DNA of 64,000 nt from Salinibacterium xinjiangense (GCF_014645015.1 NZ_BMLC01000001.1:1316585-1380584); one strand, 5' to 3'. Positions 26,291 to 35,181 are shown, numbered from the stretch's first letter. Numbers and translations: made by a program. Notes: generated by a model not told the origin, from the sequence alone.

Positions 26291-26369
26291 CCGAATGAAG
26301 GAGATCCGGCCGCCACCCGCGCGGATGACCGGCGAGGCAGCCCTCATCCGGGAATTCTCCTTCATTTGG
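26291..26369. repeat. 79-bp inverted-repeat element, copy 2
   Basis: AATGAAGGAGAT (26294-26305) and TTCTCCTTCATTTG (26355-26368) are inverted ends, again with exactly 72 bases from ATG to the end of ATT. Internally, CGGATGA and TCATCCG form a nested 7-bp stem. The right end continues into two further 21-base copies of a TTCATTT-SGGC motif. It lies between the convergent crcB and permease genes. Confidence 0.75.
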
Positions 26370-26418
26370 GCGGCCAGGGTGTTCGTTTCGGCAGCGAGGG
26401 CGTTCATTTCGGCGGCGG
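26361..26418. repeat. Three 21-bp tandem units at the right end of element copy 2
   Basis: TTCATTT (26361), TTCGTTT (26382) and TTCATTT (26403) recur at exact 21-base steps, each followed by a GGCGGC-like stretch. The first unit is the right end of the 79-bp element, which suggests local end duplication. Confidence 0.6.
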
Positions 26419-26450
26419 CGGGAGGCAGAGAGTCGGCGCCCTGGCCGCCG

Positions 26451-27359
26451 TCAGCCCTTCTCGCCGCCGTCCGTCGTGTTCATGAGCCGCTTCTGGAAGA
26501 TGAAGAAGATCACGACCACCGGGATCGACATGAGTACGGCCGCCGCCAGTTGCAGCGGATACTGGTTTCCTGTGCCGAGTTCGCCCGAGGTGAGGGATGC
26601 CACACCCGTCGTCAGCGTGTTCAGGGCGGGGTCCTGGCGGGAGATGACAAAGTGCGAGAACTCATTCCACGAACCCTGGAAGCTCAGGATGAACAGCGTG
26701 ATGATCGCGGGTCGCGCCATCGGCAGCACGACTGTCCAGAAGGTGCGGAAGACCCCGGCCCCGTCGATCCTGGCCGCTTCCTCCACACTGACCGGAATCG
26801 ATTCGAAGAACTGCTTCATGATGAATATGCCGGCCGCGTCGATGACCAGCGGCAGGATCATCCCTCCGAAGCTGTCGTAGAGCCCGAGCTCTTTCAGCAT
26901 CAGGAAGCGCGGGATGAGGAGCACCACGCCGGGGACGGCCATGACTGCCACGACGCCCGCGAAGATGATGGTGCGGCCGCGGAACCGCAGCCTCGACAGC
27001 GCGTAGCCTGCGAGCGAGTCGAAGAACACCCTGCCGATCGTGACGATCACAGTGATGAATGCGGAGTTCGCCGTCCACTGCAGCAGCGGAACGCTCGTGA
27101 AGAGCCGCTCATAGGCTGCAGAGGTCCACGTCGCCGGGATCAGCGATAGCGGATCCTGGGTCGCGTCACTGTCGGTCTTGAAGCTTCCCGCGATCGAGAT
27201 GAGGAACGGGTAGATGTAGATGAGCGCCAGCAGGATGAGCACGAGGTAGCTCAGCACTGCGGTGGTTCGGACCCGCGCAGAGAGCTGATGCTTCCGGTTG
27301 GGCGGGGTGAGTGTGGCCGGCGGTGTCGCCACTCGGATCGCCTGCTCTGTGGTGGTCAT
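26451..27359 (-). CDS. Carbohydrate ABC transporter permease (MalG/UgpE type)
   Basis: A 302-residue inner-membrane permease with six helices and the EAA loop VEEAARIDGAGVFRTFWTVVLP (about 195-215), which docks the ATPase. The first helix follows a 30-residue cytosolic start. It is the second permease of the sugar importer, and its ATG overlaps the stop of the partner permease by four bases. No ATPase gene is present in the operon, so a shared MsiK-type ATPase encoded elsewhere is expected. The substrate is probably an oligosaccharide, judged from the divergent debranching enzyme. Confidence 0.9.
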   Translation of the reverse strand: MTTTEQAIRVATPPATLTPPNRKHQLSARVRTTAVLSYLVLILLALIYIYPFLISIAGSFKTDSDATQDPLSLIPATWTSAAYERLFTSVPLLQWTANSAFITVIVTIGRVFFDSLAGYALSRLRFRGRTIIFAGVVAVMAVPGVVLLIPRFLMLKELGLYDSFGGMILPLVIDAAGIFIMKQFFESIPVSVEEAARIDGAGVFRTFWTVVLPMARPAIITLFILSFQGSWNEFSHFVISRQDPALNTLTTGVASLTSGELGTGNQYPLQLAAAVLMSIPVVVIFFIFQKRLMNTTDGGEKG

Positions 27360-28519
27360 CGTCGTTCTCCCTGCGAAATGGAGTCTTCTTGTTTCCGGGC
27401 GATCTGGGCCGCCCCTACGGCTGCTTCGTTTCTGAACTGCTTCTCTCGCTTCGCGGCCCGACGCTCGCCGGATCGGCCGAGGTCACGGTCGCGCAGCACG
27501 TAGCGCTGCAACAGCGTGAACGACACGATGATGATGAACAGGATGAACGAGATCGCGGCACCCTCGCCCCAGTTGAGTCCCTTGAAGGACGTGTCGTATG
27601 CGAGATAGGCGGGGGTCAGGAGGGTCTTGCCCGGGGCGCCTTTGCCGGTGAGATAGATCTGGTCGAAGACCTGCCAGGTGCCGATGAGGCCGAGGGTGAG
27701 CACGGTGAAGAGTGTCGGCTTCAGCATGGGCAGTGTCACCGAGAAGAACTTGCGGAACGGCCCGGCACCATCCACCATCGCTGCTTCGTCGATATCTCCG
27801 CTCACATTCTGGAGGGCCGCGAGGAAGAGCAGCATGAACGTGCCGGAGGTGGTGAAGATCGCGAGGATGATGAGCACGCACATCGCCACCGAGGGTCCGC
27901 TGAGCCACGACCACCAGTCGAGCCCGAGCGGGCCCGCCGCGAGCAGGGCATCCGGAGCACTCGTGACTCCGACGCCGGCCAACAGGTTGTGGATGATGCC
28001 GCTGGGGTCAGCGAACCAGTTGGGGCCGTCTGCGCCGAAGAAGCCAAGGATGGCGTTGACCGCGCCAGAGGCGGTGAACAGGAAAATGAAGATGGTCACG
28101 ATTGCCACCGAGCTGGTCACCGAGGGGAAGTAGAACGCGGTACGGAAGAAGCCACGGCCGCGCAGGATGCGCCGGTTCACCTGCACCGCGAGGAACAGGG
28201 CGAGCGCGGTCTGCAGCGGAACAACGATGATCACGTAGTAGAGGTTGTTGCGAATTGAGAGGCCGAAGTCGCGCTGGGCGAGCCCTGGTTCGACGAGCAC
28301 CTTGGCATAGTTATCCACTCCGACCAGCGCGGAGTTGTTCAGCGGTGAACCGAGTCCGTTCCAGTTGCTGAAGCTCACGAACAGCGCGAGGAAAATCGGT
28401 ATGACGAGAAAGACGCCGATGATGAGAATGGCGGGTGCCACGAAGGCCCAGCCGTAGCGGGCCTCAGCGCCACGGATGCCCCTGCCTCGAAAAGTTGTGC
28501 CCCGAAGACTCTGTGCCAT
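27356..28519 (-). CDS. Carbohydrate ABC transporter permease (MalF/UgpA type)
   Basis: A 387-residue permease with about seven helices and the EAA loop DEAAMVDGAGPFRKFFSVTLP near residue 255. A long P2 loop between helices (PNWFADPSGIIHNLLAGVG) and an unusually long, charged 45-residue C-terminal tail (RDRDLGRSGERRAAKREKQF onward) make it longer than the usual 300-320. The ATG at 28519 begins at the conserved MAQSLRG start. The earlier in-frame codon at 28570 lies within the intercistronic hairpin. It pairs with the following permease to form the membrane channel. Confidence 0.9.
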   Translation of the reverse strand: MAQSLRGTTFRGRGIRGAEARYGWAFVAPAILIIGVFLVIPIFLALFVSFSNWNGLGSPLNNSALVGVDNYAKVLVEPGLAQRDFGLSIRNNLYYVIIVVPLQTALALFLAVQVNRRILRGRGFFRTAFYFPSVTSSVAIVTIFIFLFTASGAVNAILGFFGADGPNWFADPSGIIHNLLAGVGVTSAPDALLAAGPLGLDWWSWLSGPSVAMCVLIILAIFTTSGTFMLLFLAALQNVSGDIDEAAMVDGAGPFRKFFSVTLPMLKPTLFTVLTLGLIGTWQVFDQIYLTGKGAPGKTLLTPAYLAYDTSFKGLNWGEGAAISFILFIIIVSFTLLQRYVLRDRDLGRSGERRAAKREKQFRNEAAVGAAQIARKQEDSISQGERR

Positions 28520-28563
28520 GGCGCTCTCCCTGGTCAGGTTGGACCGGATAATCAGGATGGTCG

Positions 28564-28593
28564 GGCCCACCGGAGCTCTCGCTCCAGCGGGCC
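28564..28593 (-). other. Intercistronic stem-loop between binding-protein and permease genes
   Basis: On the minus-strand RNA, GGCCCGCUGGAGC pairs with GCUCCGGUGGGCC over 13 bp. Two of these are G-U pairs that hold only on this strand, so the structure is strand-specific. The loop is a GAGA (GNRA) tetraloop. Such hairpins after the binding-protein gene stabilise its mRNA or attenuate the permease genes, giving excess binding protein. Confidence 0.7.
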
Positions 28594-28624
28594 TGGCTCA
28601 CTGGTATCGCTATTCGTCGGCTCG

Positions 28625-29848
28625 CTAGTTGCCGTTGGCTTCGTCGAGCGCAGCCTGCAGGTTGGTCTGCAGGGTGCCGAGGATCTGCTTCGCATCCCCT
28701 CCGATGAGGCTTTCGAGCTGTGCATTGAAGTCGCTGATCACGGTCGCGGACCCGGCGAAGTTCACCGGGCTCACGGCATAGTCGGCGCCGGCGACGAACG
28801 AGGCGTTCTCCGGGTATTTCGTCGCGTACTCCGCGGCGCCGGACTCGGTCGACGGGATGACGCCGAACGCGTCAGCTGCAGCGAGCTGCTGCGCATCCGA
28901 GGTGAGGAACTCGACCAGCGATACCGCGGCATCCTTCGTGTCGGAGTTGGCGGGGATTCCCCAGCAGTTGGTGAACGTGAACGTCGACGGGCCAGCCGGA
29001 CCTGCCGGAAGCTCGAACGCCGCGTAGTTCGTGTCGGGGAAGTCGCCCTGGATGCCCTTGATCCACGGGCCCTCGATCACCATCGCCGCTTTTCCTGCAC
29101 CGAGTGCTTCGCCAGCCCAGCCCGCGGAGATCTCGGACGGCCACTTCAGCACGCCGGCATCGTGCAGCTTTTGCAGGTATTCGAGCCCGGCGACGTTCTC
29201 GTCGCTGTCGGCGACAACCGTGTCACCGTCGACGAGCTGGCCGCCGGCCTGGTTCATGAAGACACCGGCGCGGGCATATTCGAGCCCGAACGACAGCCCG
29301 ACGGTGGTCGGCGTGGTCAGCTTCGTGGCGACCGCCTCGAGACCGTCCCAATCGGTCGGCACGTCAGCATCGGTCAGTCCAGCGGCCGCCCACAGGTCGG
29401 TGTTGATGATCAGGCCGAGGGTCGAGAAGTCTTTCGGCGCACACGTGAAGGTGTCGTCGTAGGTGAAGGTATCGACGAGGGACGGGTAGAACTCCCCGGC
29501 GTTGGCGAGGTCGGCCGCGTACGGCTCGAGGTAGCCGTTGCTTGCGTAGGTCGAGAACTGGTCCCATCCCATGTAGAACACGTCGGGAGCGTCATCGCCC
29601 GCGAAACCCTGGCTGAGTTGCTGCGTGAGGTCGCTCGCCGCGATCACCTCGACGGTGGCGTTGTTGTCTGCGGCCCACGCTGTGGTGGCGCTCTCGACAG
29701 CCGAGGTCTCGGCGTCACCGCTCGATCCGATCAGCATGGTCAGCTTCTGCGGCCCGTCAGCCGAGTCGCCGCCTCCGCTCGCGCACGCTCCGAGGCTGGC
29801 CACTACGCCAGCCGCGAGCAGCACAGCGCTCCATTTCCTGTACTTCAT
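28625..29848 (-). CDS. Sugar ABC transporter substrate-binding lipoprotein
   Basis: A 407-residue extracellular lipoprotein. The signal peptide ends in a lipobox, VASLGAC, with the lipidated Cys at about 22, followed by a Gly/Ser linker. The mature part has the cluster-B sugar-binding fold (AVESATTAWAADNNATVEVI, DAPDVFYMGWDQFSTYASNG, AALGAGKAAMVIEGPW-like). It delivers a sugar or oligosaccharide to the two permeases. Its ATG overlaps the lacI stop (ATGA), so the regulator gene is the first cistron. The strong stem-loop after the gene fits higher expression of this protein than of the permeases. Confidence 0.9.
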   Translation of the reverse strand: MKYRKWSAVLLAAGVVASLGACASGGGDSADGPQKLTMLIGSSGDAETSAVESATTAWAADNNATVEVIAASDLTQQLSQGFAGDDAPDVFYMGWDQFSTYASNGYLEPYAADLANAGEFYPSLVDTFTYDDTFTCAPKDFSTLGLIINTDLWAAAGLTDADVPTDWDGLEAVATKLTTPTTVGLSFGLEYARAGVFMNQAGGQLVDGDTVVADSDENVAGLEYLQKLHDAGVLKWPSEISAGWAGEALGAGKAAMVIEGPWIKGIQGDFPDTNYAAFELPAGPAGPSTFTFTNCWGIPANSDTKDAAVSLVEFLTSDAQQLAAADAFGVIPSTESGAAEYATKYPENASFVAGADYAVSPVNFAGSATVISDFNAQLESLIGGDAKQILGTLQTNLQAALDEANGN

Positions 29849-30984
29849 TGCATTTCCTCTCGATGGTGACGGCCGGCCGGGGCAATCCCGGCGTCGGCGC
29901 TCTCGGTCTCCTCGACGGGCGCCAGGTGACTCGACCGGCGAACGACAAGTTTCGGGGTGACGAGGCGATGGCGCATGTCTGCTGCGCCTTCCTCGTCGCC
30001 AGGCCGTTTTTCCCCGGGGGGAAGCACGCGTCGGCCCGTCGCGCCCATGAGCAGCTCGAGCGTTGCTGCTGCGACCTGGTCGAGCCTTTGTTCCACGCTC
30101 GACAGGCCGACCGCCTGGGCGACCGGGGTGTTGTCGAACCCGATGACGGGAAAGGATCTGCGGCCGGCCTCGTTGACGGCCATCATGGCCCCGAGCGCGA
30201 CAGAGTCGCTGACGCACACCAGCGCCTCGAGGTCGTGTTCGGCAGCGAACATCGTCTCGATGAGGCGGCGCGCCTCAGGAACGCCCTCCTCTGTCCTGGT
30301 GGTGAGCAACTCAAGCTCCGCCTCATCCAGTCCGAATGCCTCGTTCATGGCGACGGCCCAGCCACGCCTGCGCTCGTCGCCGGTTCCAGATCCGGCGGGC
30401 CAGCCGATGTATCCGATGCGTGTGTGGCCCCGACCGATCAGGTGCCGGGTTGCCTCGTAGTGGCCTGCGAAACCGTCGACATCCACCCACAGGTGATTCG
30501 CGGCATCCATGTCGGCACCCCAGGGACGGCCGAAGCTGACGAACGGCACCCGCTCGGCGGTGAGCCAGTCGATGCGAGGGTCTGCGTGCCGGGTCGCGGT
30601 CACGACGAAGGCGTCGACATCAGCTCCATCGCGCAGGGTGCGATATTGGTCGATCTCATCGACGAGGTCGTTCGCCGTGAACAGCATGATGCGCATGCCG
30701 CGCTCGGCGGCCTGTTCCGTCAGGGCATGGAGGTAACGGTCGAGCACCGAACCCGAGATGCCGTTCGTCACAGGGTCGAGGCGCACCCCGATGGTCGACG
30801 ACTGGCGAGTGCGAAGCCGGCGCGCTGAGGCGTGGGGGCGATAGCCGAGCTCGGCGATCGCGGCCTCGACACGACCTCGAGTCGTCGGCTTGACGATCCC
30901 AGGAGAATTCAGCACATTCGAGACGGTCTGGCGGGAGACGTTCGCTACACGAGCGACATCATCAACAGTCGGCAGCTGTGTCAC
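29845..30984 (-). CDS. LacI family transcriptional regulator
   Basis: A 379-residue regulator with a LacI helix-turn-helix at 6-30 (TVDDVARVANVSRQTVSNVL), a hinge helix (YRPHASARRLRT), and a periplasmic-binding-like effector domain from about 65. It leads the ABC operon and is divergent from the glucosidase gene. Operator half-sites overlap both promoters, so it likely represses both units until a sugar binds. Start is the GTG at 30984, with the predicted -10 (TAGATC) about 40 bases upstream. A 50-residue C-terminal extension (GEKRPGDEEGAADMRHRL onward) is longer than usual. Confidence 0.92.
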   Translation of the reverse strand: MTQLPTVDDVARVANVSRQTVSNVLNSPGIVKPTTRGRVEAAIAELGYRPHASARRLRTRQSSTIGVRLDPVTNGISGSVLDRYLHALTEQAAERGMRIMLFTANDLVDEIDQYRTLRDGADVDAFVVTATRHADPRIDWLTAERVPFVSFGRPWGADMDAANHLWVDVDGFAGHYEATRHLIGRGHTRIGYIGWPAGSGTGDERRRGWAVAMNEAFGLDEAELELLTTRTEEGVPEARRLIETMFAAEHDLEALVCVSDSVALGAMMAVNEAGRRSFPVIGFDNTPVAQAVGLSSVEQRLDQVAAATLELLMGATGRRVLPPGEKRPGDEEGAADMRHRLVTPKLVVRRSSHLAPVEETESADAGIAPAGRHHREEMQ

Positions 30985-31016
30985 CCCGGCCTCCTTTGGC
31001 CTGTTTCCTGCGATTC

Positions 31017-31068
31017 TTGAACGATCTAAACACGAAAGTTTGATCGTTCAAATTACAAGTGTTACGTT
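31017..31068. promoter_or_regulatory. LacI operators and divergent promoters
   Basis: TTGAACGATC (31017-31026) and GATCGTTCAA (31042-31051) are perfect inverted arms 15 bases apart. The right part, TTTGATCGTTCAAA, is itself a LacI-type palindrome, and the left part a weaker one. Plus-strand promoter: TTGATC (31040-31045), 17-base spacer, TACGTT (31063-31068). Minus-strand promoter: TTGAAC (31051-31046), 17-base spacer, TAGATC (31028-31023). Each operator therefore covers the -35 or -10 of both divergent units. Confidence 0.75.
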
Positions 31069-31124
31069 ACCTCGGTAGACGCAAATGTCAACCCGTCGCC
31101 CATCGACCGAATCAATGAGGAGTC

Positions 31125-33227
31125 GTGAGAATACTCATGGATGCCCCGCAGAACACCGAAAACACCGTTCTCCAGCCGCCGATGGAAGCAGCAGCACAGC
31201 CGCCACTGCAGCCATTGCTGCACGACGAGACGGTCGTGCTGCGAGCGCCCACGCAGGCCTGGTCGGCAGCCGACGGCTCGATCGGCGGCCAGCCGATCCA
31301 CGGCATCTATTTCTCCGACGTGCGCATACTTTCGGCGCAGGCCATCCTGGTCGCGGGAGCGCCGCTCGAGCACCTGGCGAGCGTGTCCAGGGGCGCGGAT
31401 TCCTCCGCCTTCGTCTCGCTTGCCCGCCAGCTCGACGACACGACAGCAGACCCAGGAGTGCGGGCCGAGCACGTTCGTACCGCCACCACCACCGGCATCG
31501 AGGAGCGCCTCGAGATCACCTCGAGGCTCGATCATGAACTCGTCACCGAGGTCCGAGTCGACTTCGTCGCGGATGCGACGGGGATGGACTTCATCAAGTC
31601 CGGGGCCGGTCAGTCGACGGCTCCCCCGGTCTCGATAGGAGGCGGGACTTCCCACACCGCCCTCTGGAACGGAGAAGACGTCTCGGTGCAGCTCGAGGCT
31701 CGCGGCGCATCCATCACCGCCGACTCCGTTTCATGGATCGTGACGGTTCCCGCACGCGGCAGTGCCAGCGTCTCATGGTCGTATAACGCCACCGATCAGC
31801 TCGCCGTCGTGAACGGCGCATTGGGACCGGTGCCCTGGGTCGTACCCGAGCTGCACGCCGACGACGACCGGCTGAGCCGGTGGGTCGCGCGAGCGCTCAG
31901 CGACCTCGATGCCCTTCGGCTCTCTGCCACCGCGAATCCTGACCAGCAGTTCCTCGCAGCAGGAGCCCCCTGGTTCTTCACGCTGTTCGGACGCGATTCG
32001 ATCTGGGCCGCGCGGTTCATGCTGCCCCTGGGCACGCGCATCGCCGCAGACACACTCCGCGTGCTCGCGAGCCTGCAGGGCACGGCGCCCGTGGCTGACA
32101 CCGCCGAGGAGCCAGGCAAGATCATGCACGAGCTGAGGCGCGTCTCCCTCGAGATGCCCGCGGAAGGGCTGCACCTTCCACCGCTGTACTACGGCACTGT
32201 CGACTCGACCGCGCTGTGGGTCTGCCTGCTGCACGACGCCTGGAAGTGGGGGATGCCCGTCGACGAGGTCCGCGCGCTGCTACCGCATCTCGAGCGAGCG
32301 CTCGAATGGATGCGCGACTTCGGTGACTCCGACGGTGACGGCCTGCTCGAATACGCCGACAAGTCCGGTCGCGGACTCTCGAACCAGGGCTGGAAAGACT
32401 CTGGCGACTCCGTGCAGTGGCGTGATGGCACGCTCGCAACGGGGCCGATCGCTCTCGTCGAGGTGCAGGCGTACGCCTACGAAGCAGCGATGCACGGCGC
32501 AGACCTGCTCGACGCCTTCGGTGCAGACGGTTCACCGTGGCGCGGGTGGGCGTCGCGACTGCGCACAGCATTCCATGACAAGTTCTGGATCCATGATGCG
32601 ACCGGAGCCCATCTCGCCATTGCGCTCGACGCCGCCAAGAACCCCGTCGACACGGTCACGAGCAATATCGGGCACGTGCTCGGGACCGGGATACTCGACG
32701 AGCACCAGGCCGCACTCGTGGCCGCGCGACTCGTCGCACCCACGTTGAGCTCCGGATACGGCCTGCGCACGATGTCCACCGATTCCGCTGGATACTGGCC
32801 CCTGAGCTACCACGGCGGCTCCGTCTGGACGCACGACACCGCGATCGCGATCGCCGGACTGGCACGGGAGGGCTTCAGGAGCGAGGCCGATGAGTTGACC
32901 CGTGGACTGCTCGCCGCGGCATCCGGATTCGACTACAGGATGCCCGAGCTGCACTCCGGCGACCCCGCGACCGAGTTCGCACGACCCGTGCCGTACGCCG
33001 CAGCGTGCCGGCCCCAGGCGTGGTCGGCGGCGGCGGCGGTCTCGGTGCTGTCGAGCGTGCTGGGCCTGGTTCCGGATGCGCCTGCGGGAACGCTCGGGAT
33101 CGCTCCCACGGGTGTGGTCGGCGGAGTGACGATGAATGGCCTGGTCTTCGACGGCGTCTCCGGCGGCGTTGCAACTAACGGAGCCGGAGAGGTGACCGCG
33201 GGGAACCTGCCGTTCGTGGTCGGCTGA
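31125..33227 (+). CDS. Amylo-alpha-1,6-glucosidase / glycogen-debranching family protein
   Basis: A 700-residue cytosolic enzyme. An N-terminal beta-sandwich (about 25-240; SIGGQPIHGIYFSDVRILSA) is followed by an (alpha/alpha)6 barrel (about 255-660) with GAPWFFTLFGRDSIWAARFM, NQGWKDSGDSVQW and GYGLRTMSTDSAGYWPLSYH. These match the actinobacterial GDE N-terminal plus amylo-1,6-glucosidase architecture, which hydrolyses glucosyl linkages. It is divergent from the LacI-ABC operon and shares its operators, so it probably processes the imported oligosaccharide. The start is uncertain between the GTG at 31125 and the ATG at 31137, since AGGAG at 31118-31122 is too near one and too far from the other. 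Confidence 0.85.
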   Translation: MRILMDAPQNTENTVLQPPMEAAAQPPLQPLLHDETVVLRAPTQAWSAADGSIGGQPIHGIYFSDVRILSAQAILVAGAPLEHLASVSRGADSSAFVSLARQLDDTTADPGVRAEHVRTATTTGIEERLEITSRLDHELVTEVRVDFVADATGMDFIKSGAGQSTAPPVSIGGGTSHTALWNGEDVSVQLEARGASITADSVSWIVTVPARGSASVSWSYNATDQLAVVNGALGPVPWVVPELHADDDRLSRWVARALSDLDALRLSATANPDQQFLAAGAPWFFTLFGRDSIWAARFMLPLGTRIAADTLRVLASLQGTAPVADTAEEPGKIMHELRRVSLEMPAEGLHLPPLYYGTVDSTALWVCLLHDAWKWGMPVDEVRALLPHLERALEWMRDFGDSDGDGLLEYADKSGRGLSNQGWKDSGDSVQWRDGTLATGPIALVEVQAYAYEAAMHGADLLDAFGADGSPWRGWASRLRTAFHDKFWIHDATGAHLAIALDAAKNPVDTVTSNIGHVLGTGILDEHQAALVAARLVAPTLSSGYGLRTMSTDSAGYWPLSYHGGSVWTHDTAIAIAGLAREGFRSEADELTRGLLAAASGFDYRMPELHSGDPATEFARPVPYAAACRPQAWSAAAAVSVLSSVLGLVPDAPAGTLGIAPTGVVGGVTMNGLVFDGVSGGVATNGAGEVTAGNLPFVVG

Positions 33228-33315
33228 CCGGCAACGCGATAGTCCCCGAAGTGGGGCAGGCCTGAGGCATCCTCCAGTTCCTAGACTGTTGCCACACGAC
33301 AGGGCCGGGGGAACA

Positions 33316-34032
33316 GTGTCGACGACAACTACAGCACCAGCAGGGTGGTATCCGAACCGATTGGACGCGACAACCCAGCGATGGTGGGACGGCTTTTCGT
33401 GGACGGAACACGTAACGCCCGTGATGGTCGCTGCAGAAGAAACGGCCCCGGTAGCAGCAATCGAACCCGCTTTTTCCACTGAGCCGTCAAAACTGACCCT
33501 GCCCTCATTCGACACGCTGCCCGGCGGCGGGACTTCCTACTCACCGTTCCCGAAGTCGATTCCGTCCGTGCCGTGGGCCCCGGCAGCCAGTACGACGGCC
33601 TGGCCGACCACCGTCCAGTCACCCAATACCATCTGGATCTGGCTGCTCGCCTTCGCGCCGCTCATCACCGGGATCGCCGTCGGCGTTGCCCAGGGGTTGC
33701 TGCTCGTCATCGGAACGGCCACCGCGGGCGCAGGAAGCTCTCCCGGGGTGCCTCTCTTCATCGGGCTCGTCATCGGCCTGATCCCCGTCTGGGTCTTCGC
33801 CGGCCTCGACATCCGCGCCCTGCGGCAGCGTGGTTACCACACCACGAGCATCCTGTTCATGCTGCTGGCCCCACCCCTGGTCTATTTCGCGGTACGAGGG
33901 CGGAGGCTCAGTCGGGATGGAGTTCGCTCGCGAGGACCAGAGATCGCGTTCCTGATCGTCATCTCGATCAATATCGCGCTCGCCATCATCAGGGGGATCG
34001 GCCTGGTAGCCTCCAGCACGCTGCTGCTCTAG
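33316..34032 (+). CDS. DUF2510 domain membrane protein
   Basis: A 238-residue protein with an N-terminal DUF2510 motif (APAGWYPNRLDATTQRWWDGF, then WTEHV), a linker, and four hydrophobic helices from about residue 105 (IWLLAFAPLITGIAVGVAQG, FIGLVIGLIPVWVFAGLDI, SILFMLLAPPLVYFAV, FLIVISINIALAIIRGI). DUF2510 is common in actinobacterial membrane proteins and its role is not known. The GTG at 33316 is preceded by GGGGGAAC as a ribosome site, and TAGACT at 33282-33287 may be the -10. It stands alone. Confidence 0.75.
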   Translation: MSTTTTAPAGWYPNRLDATTQRWWDGFSWTEHVTPVMVAAEETAPVAAIEPAFSTEPSKLTLPSFDTLPGGGTSYSPFPKSIPSVPWAPAASTTAWPTTVQSPNTIWIWLLAFAPLITGIAVGVAQGLLLVIGTATAGAGSSPGVPLFIGLVIGLIPVWVFAGLDIRALRQRGYHTTSILFMLLAPPLVYFAVRGRRLSRDGVRSRGPEIAFLIVISINIALAIIRGIGLVASSTLLL

Positions 34033-34065
34033 GCACCCGTGCGCGAGCCTGCGCTGTCGAGGTCG

Positions 34066-35175
34066 CTACGAGCGCAGCGCCTGCAGTTTACTGAGGGTCG
34101 CGATGACCTGGCGAGCGATCATGCGGCCGGCACGGTTCGCGCCGATCGTGCTCGCCTGCGGACCGTAGCCGGCGAAGAACACGCGGGAGTCGCCTAGCGC
34201 GACACCGGCCGCGACCGACATCCCGCCCCCCTTCTCACGCAGCTTCAGGGATGCCAGGTGCCGCAGTTCCGGCCGGAAACCCGTCGACCAGATGATGGCG
34301 TCGGCCTCCTGGAAGGATCCGTCGGCCCAGCGCACGCAGGTCGGTTCGATAGCGCTGAACATCGGCCGCGGCGTGAGCAGCCCACGATCGATACCGGACT
34401 GGATGCGACGGGTGCGTGGCACGCCCGTGCCGCTGACGATGCTCGGAAGCGCCCGCCCGGCGCGCGCCGCTTCATCCTGCAACCGCACCGCTTCGACGCG
34501 TGCCTCCAGGTTGAGACCACCGTCGTCAAGGAAGTCGATGGGACGGCGACTCACCCAGGTCGTGTGTGCAGCGACGTTTTCGAGTTCGAGCAGGAATCCG
34601 ATCGCAGAGGTTCCACCACCGACCACGACGACGTTCTCGCCCTCGAACTGCCGGGCAGAGACGTAATCGTTCGTGTGCACGTGCCTGCCCTGGAACGAGC
34701 GCAGGCCCGGGTACCACGGAATGAACGGGGCTCCCCAGGTGCCCGTGGCGTTGACCACGGTCTCGGTCGTGACCTGCTGCACGTGGTCACCGTCGGCGAG
34801 GGTGACGATCAGATCTGCGTCATGATTCTCGACGGCCGTGACATCCGCCGGCCTGACGACCTGGAACCCGTGGTGGTCTTCGTACCGCTGGTAGTAGTCG
34901 GCTACGACCTCTTTCGCGGGAGCCTGGCGATCGGCTGTCTCGAAGCTGAGGTCCAGCTCGTCCATCCCTGGCAGATCGTTGATCTTGTGGGCGGAACCGA
35001 TGCGCAGAGCCTCCCAGCGAAACTGCCAGGCGCCACCGGTTCCCGGCCCGCGATCGAGCAGGACGAAGTCGTTCCCCGGGTCGAGCCCGAGTCGCTTGAG
35101 GTAGTACGCGACCGACAGTCCGGCCTGGCCCGCACCGATGACGACGACAGAGGTGTCGGTCGCAGCTGAGGTCAC
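34066..35175 (-). CDS. FAD-dependent NAD(P)-binding oxidoreductase (CzcO-like)
   Basis: A 369-residue flavoprotein with an N-terminal FAD-binding Rossmann motif (VVVIGAGQAGLSVAYYL), a second dinucleotide motif (VVVVGGGTSAIGFLLEL) near 175, and IIWSTGFRPELRHL near 300. It resembles flavin monooxygenases and FAD-dependent reductases of the CzcO/TrkA-like group. It lacks a clear FxGxxxHxxxW signature, so Baeyer-Villiger activity is not supported. The substrate is unknown. The GTG at 35175 follows TAACGT at the six-base leaderless distance. It converges with the DUF2510 gene and is divergent from DUF3073. Confidence 0.82.
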   Translation of the reverse strand: MTSAATDTSVVVIGAGQAGLSVAYYLKRLGLDPGNDFVLLDRGPGTGGAWQFRWEALRIGSAHKINDLPGMDELDLSFETADRQAPAKEVVADYYQRYEDHHGFQVVRPADVTAVENHDADLIVTLADGDHVQQVTTETVVNATGTWGAPFIPWYPGLRSFQGRHVHTNDYVSARQFEGENVVVVGGGTSAIGFLLELENVAAHTTWVSRRPIDFLDDGGLNLEARVEAVRLQDEAARAGRALPSIVSGTGVPRTRRIQSGIDRGLLTPRPMFSAIEPTCVRWADGSFQEADAIIWSTGFRPELRHLASLKLREKGGGMSVAAGVALGDSRVFFAGYGPQASTIGANRAGRMIARQVIATLSKLQALRS

Positions 35176-35181
35176 GCGCCA

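Noticed and set aside
26151-27149. 332-codon plus-strand frame crossing element copy 2
   Set aside because: It runs antisense to the permease gene and has His/Asp/Arg-rich shadow composition. Only the short part within the repeat is of interest.
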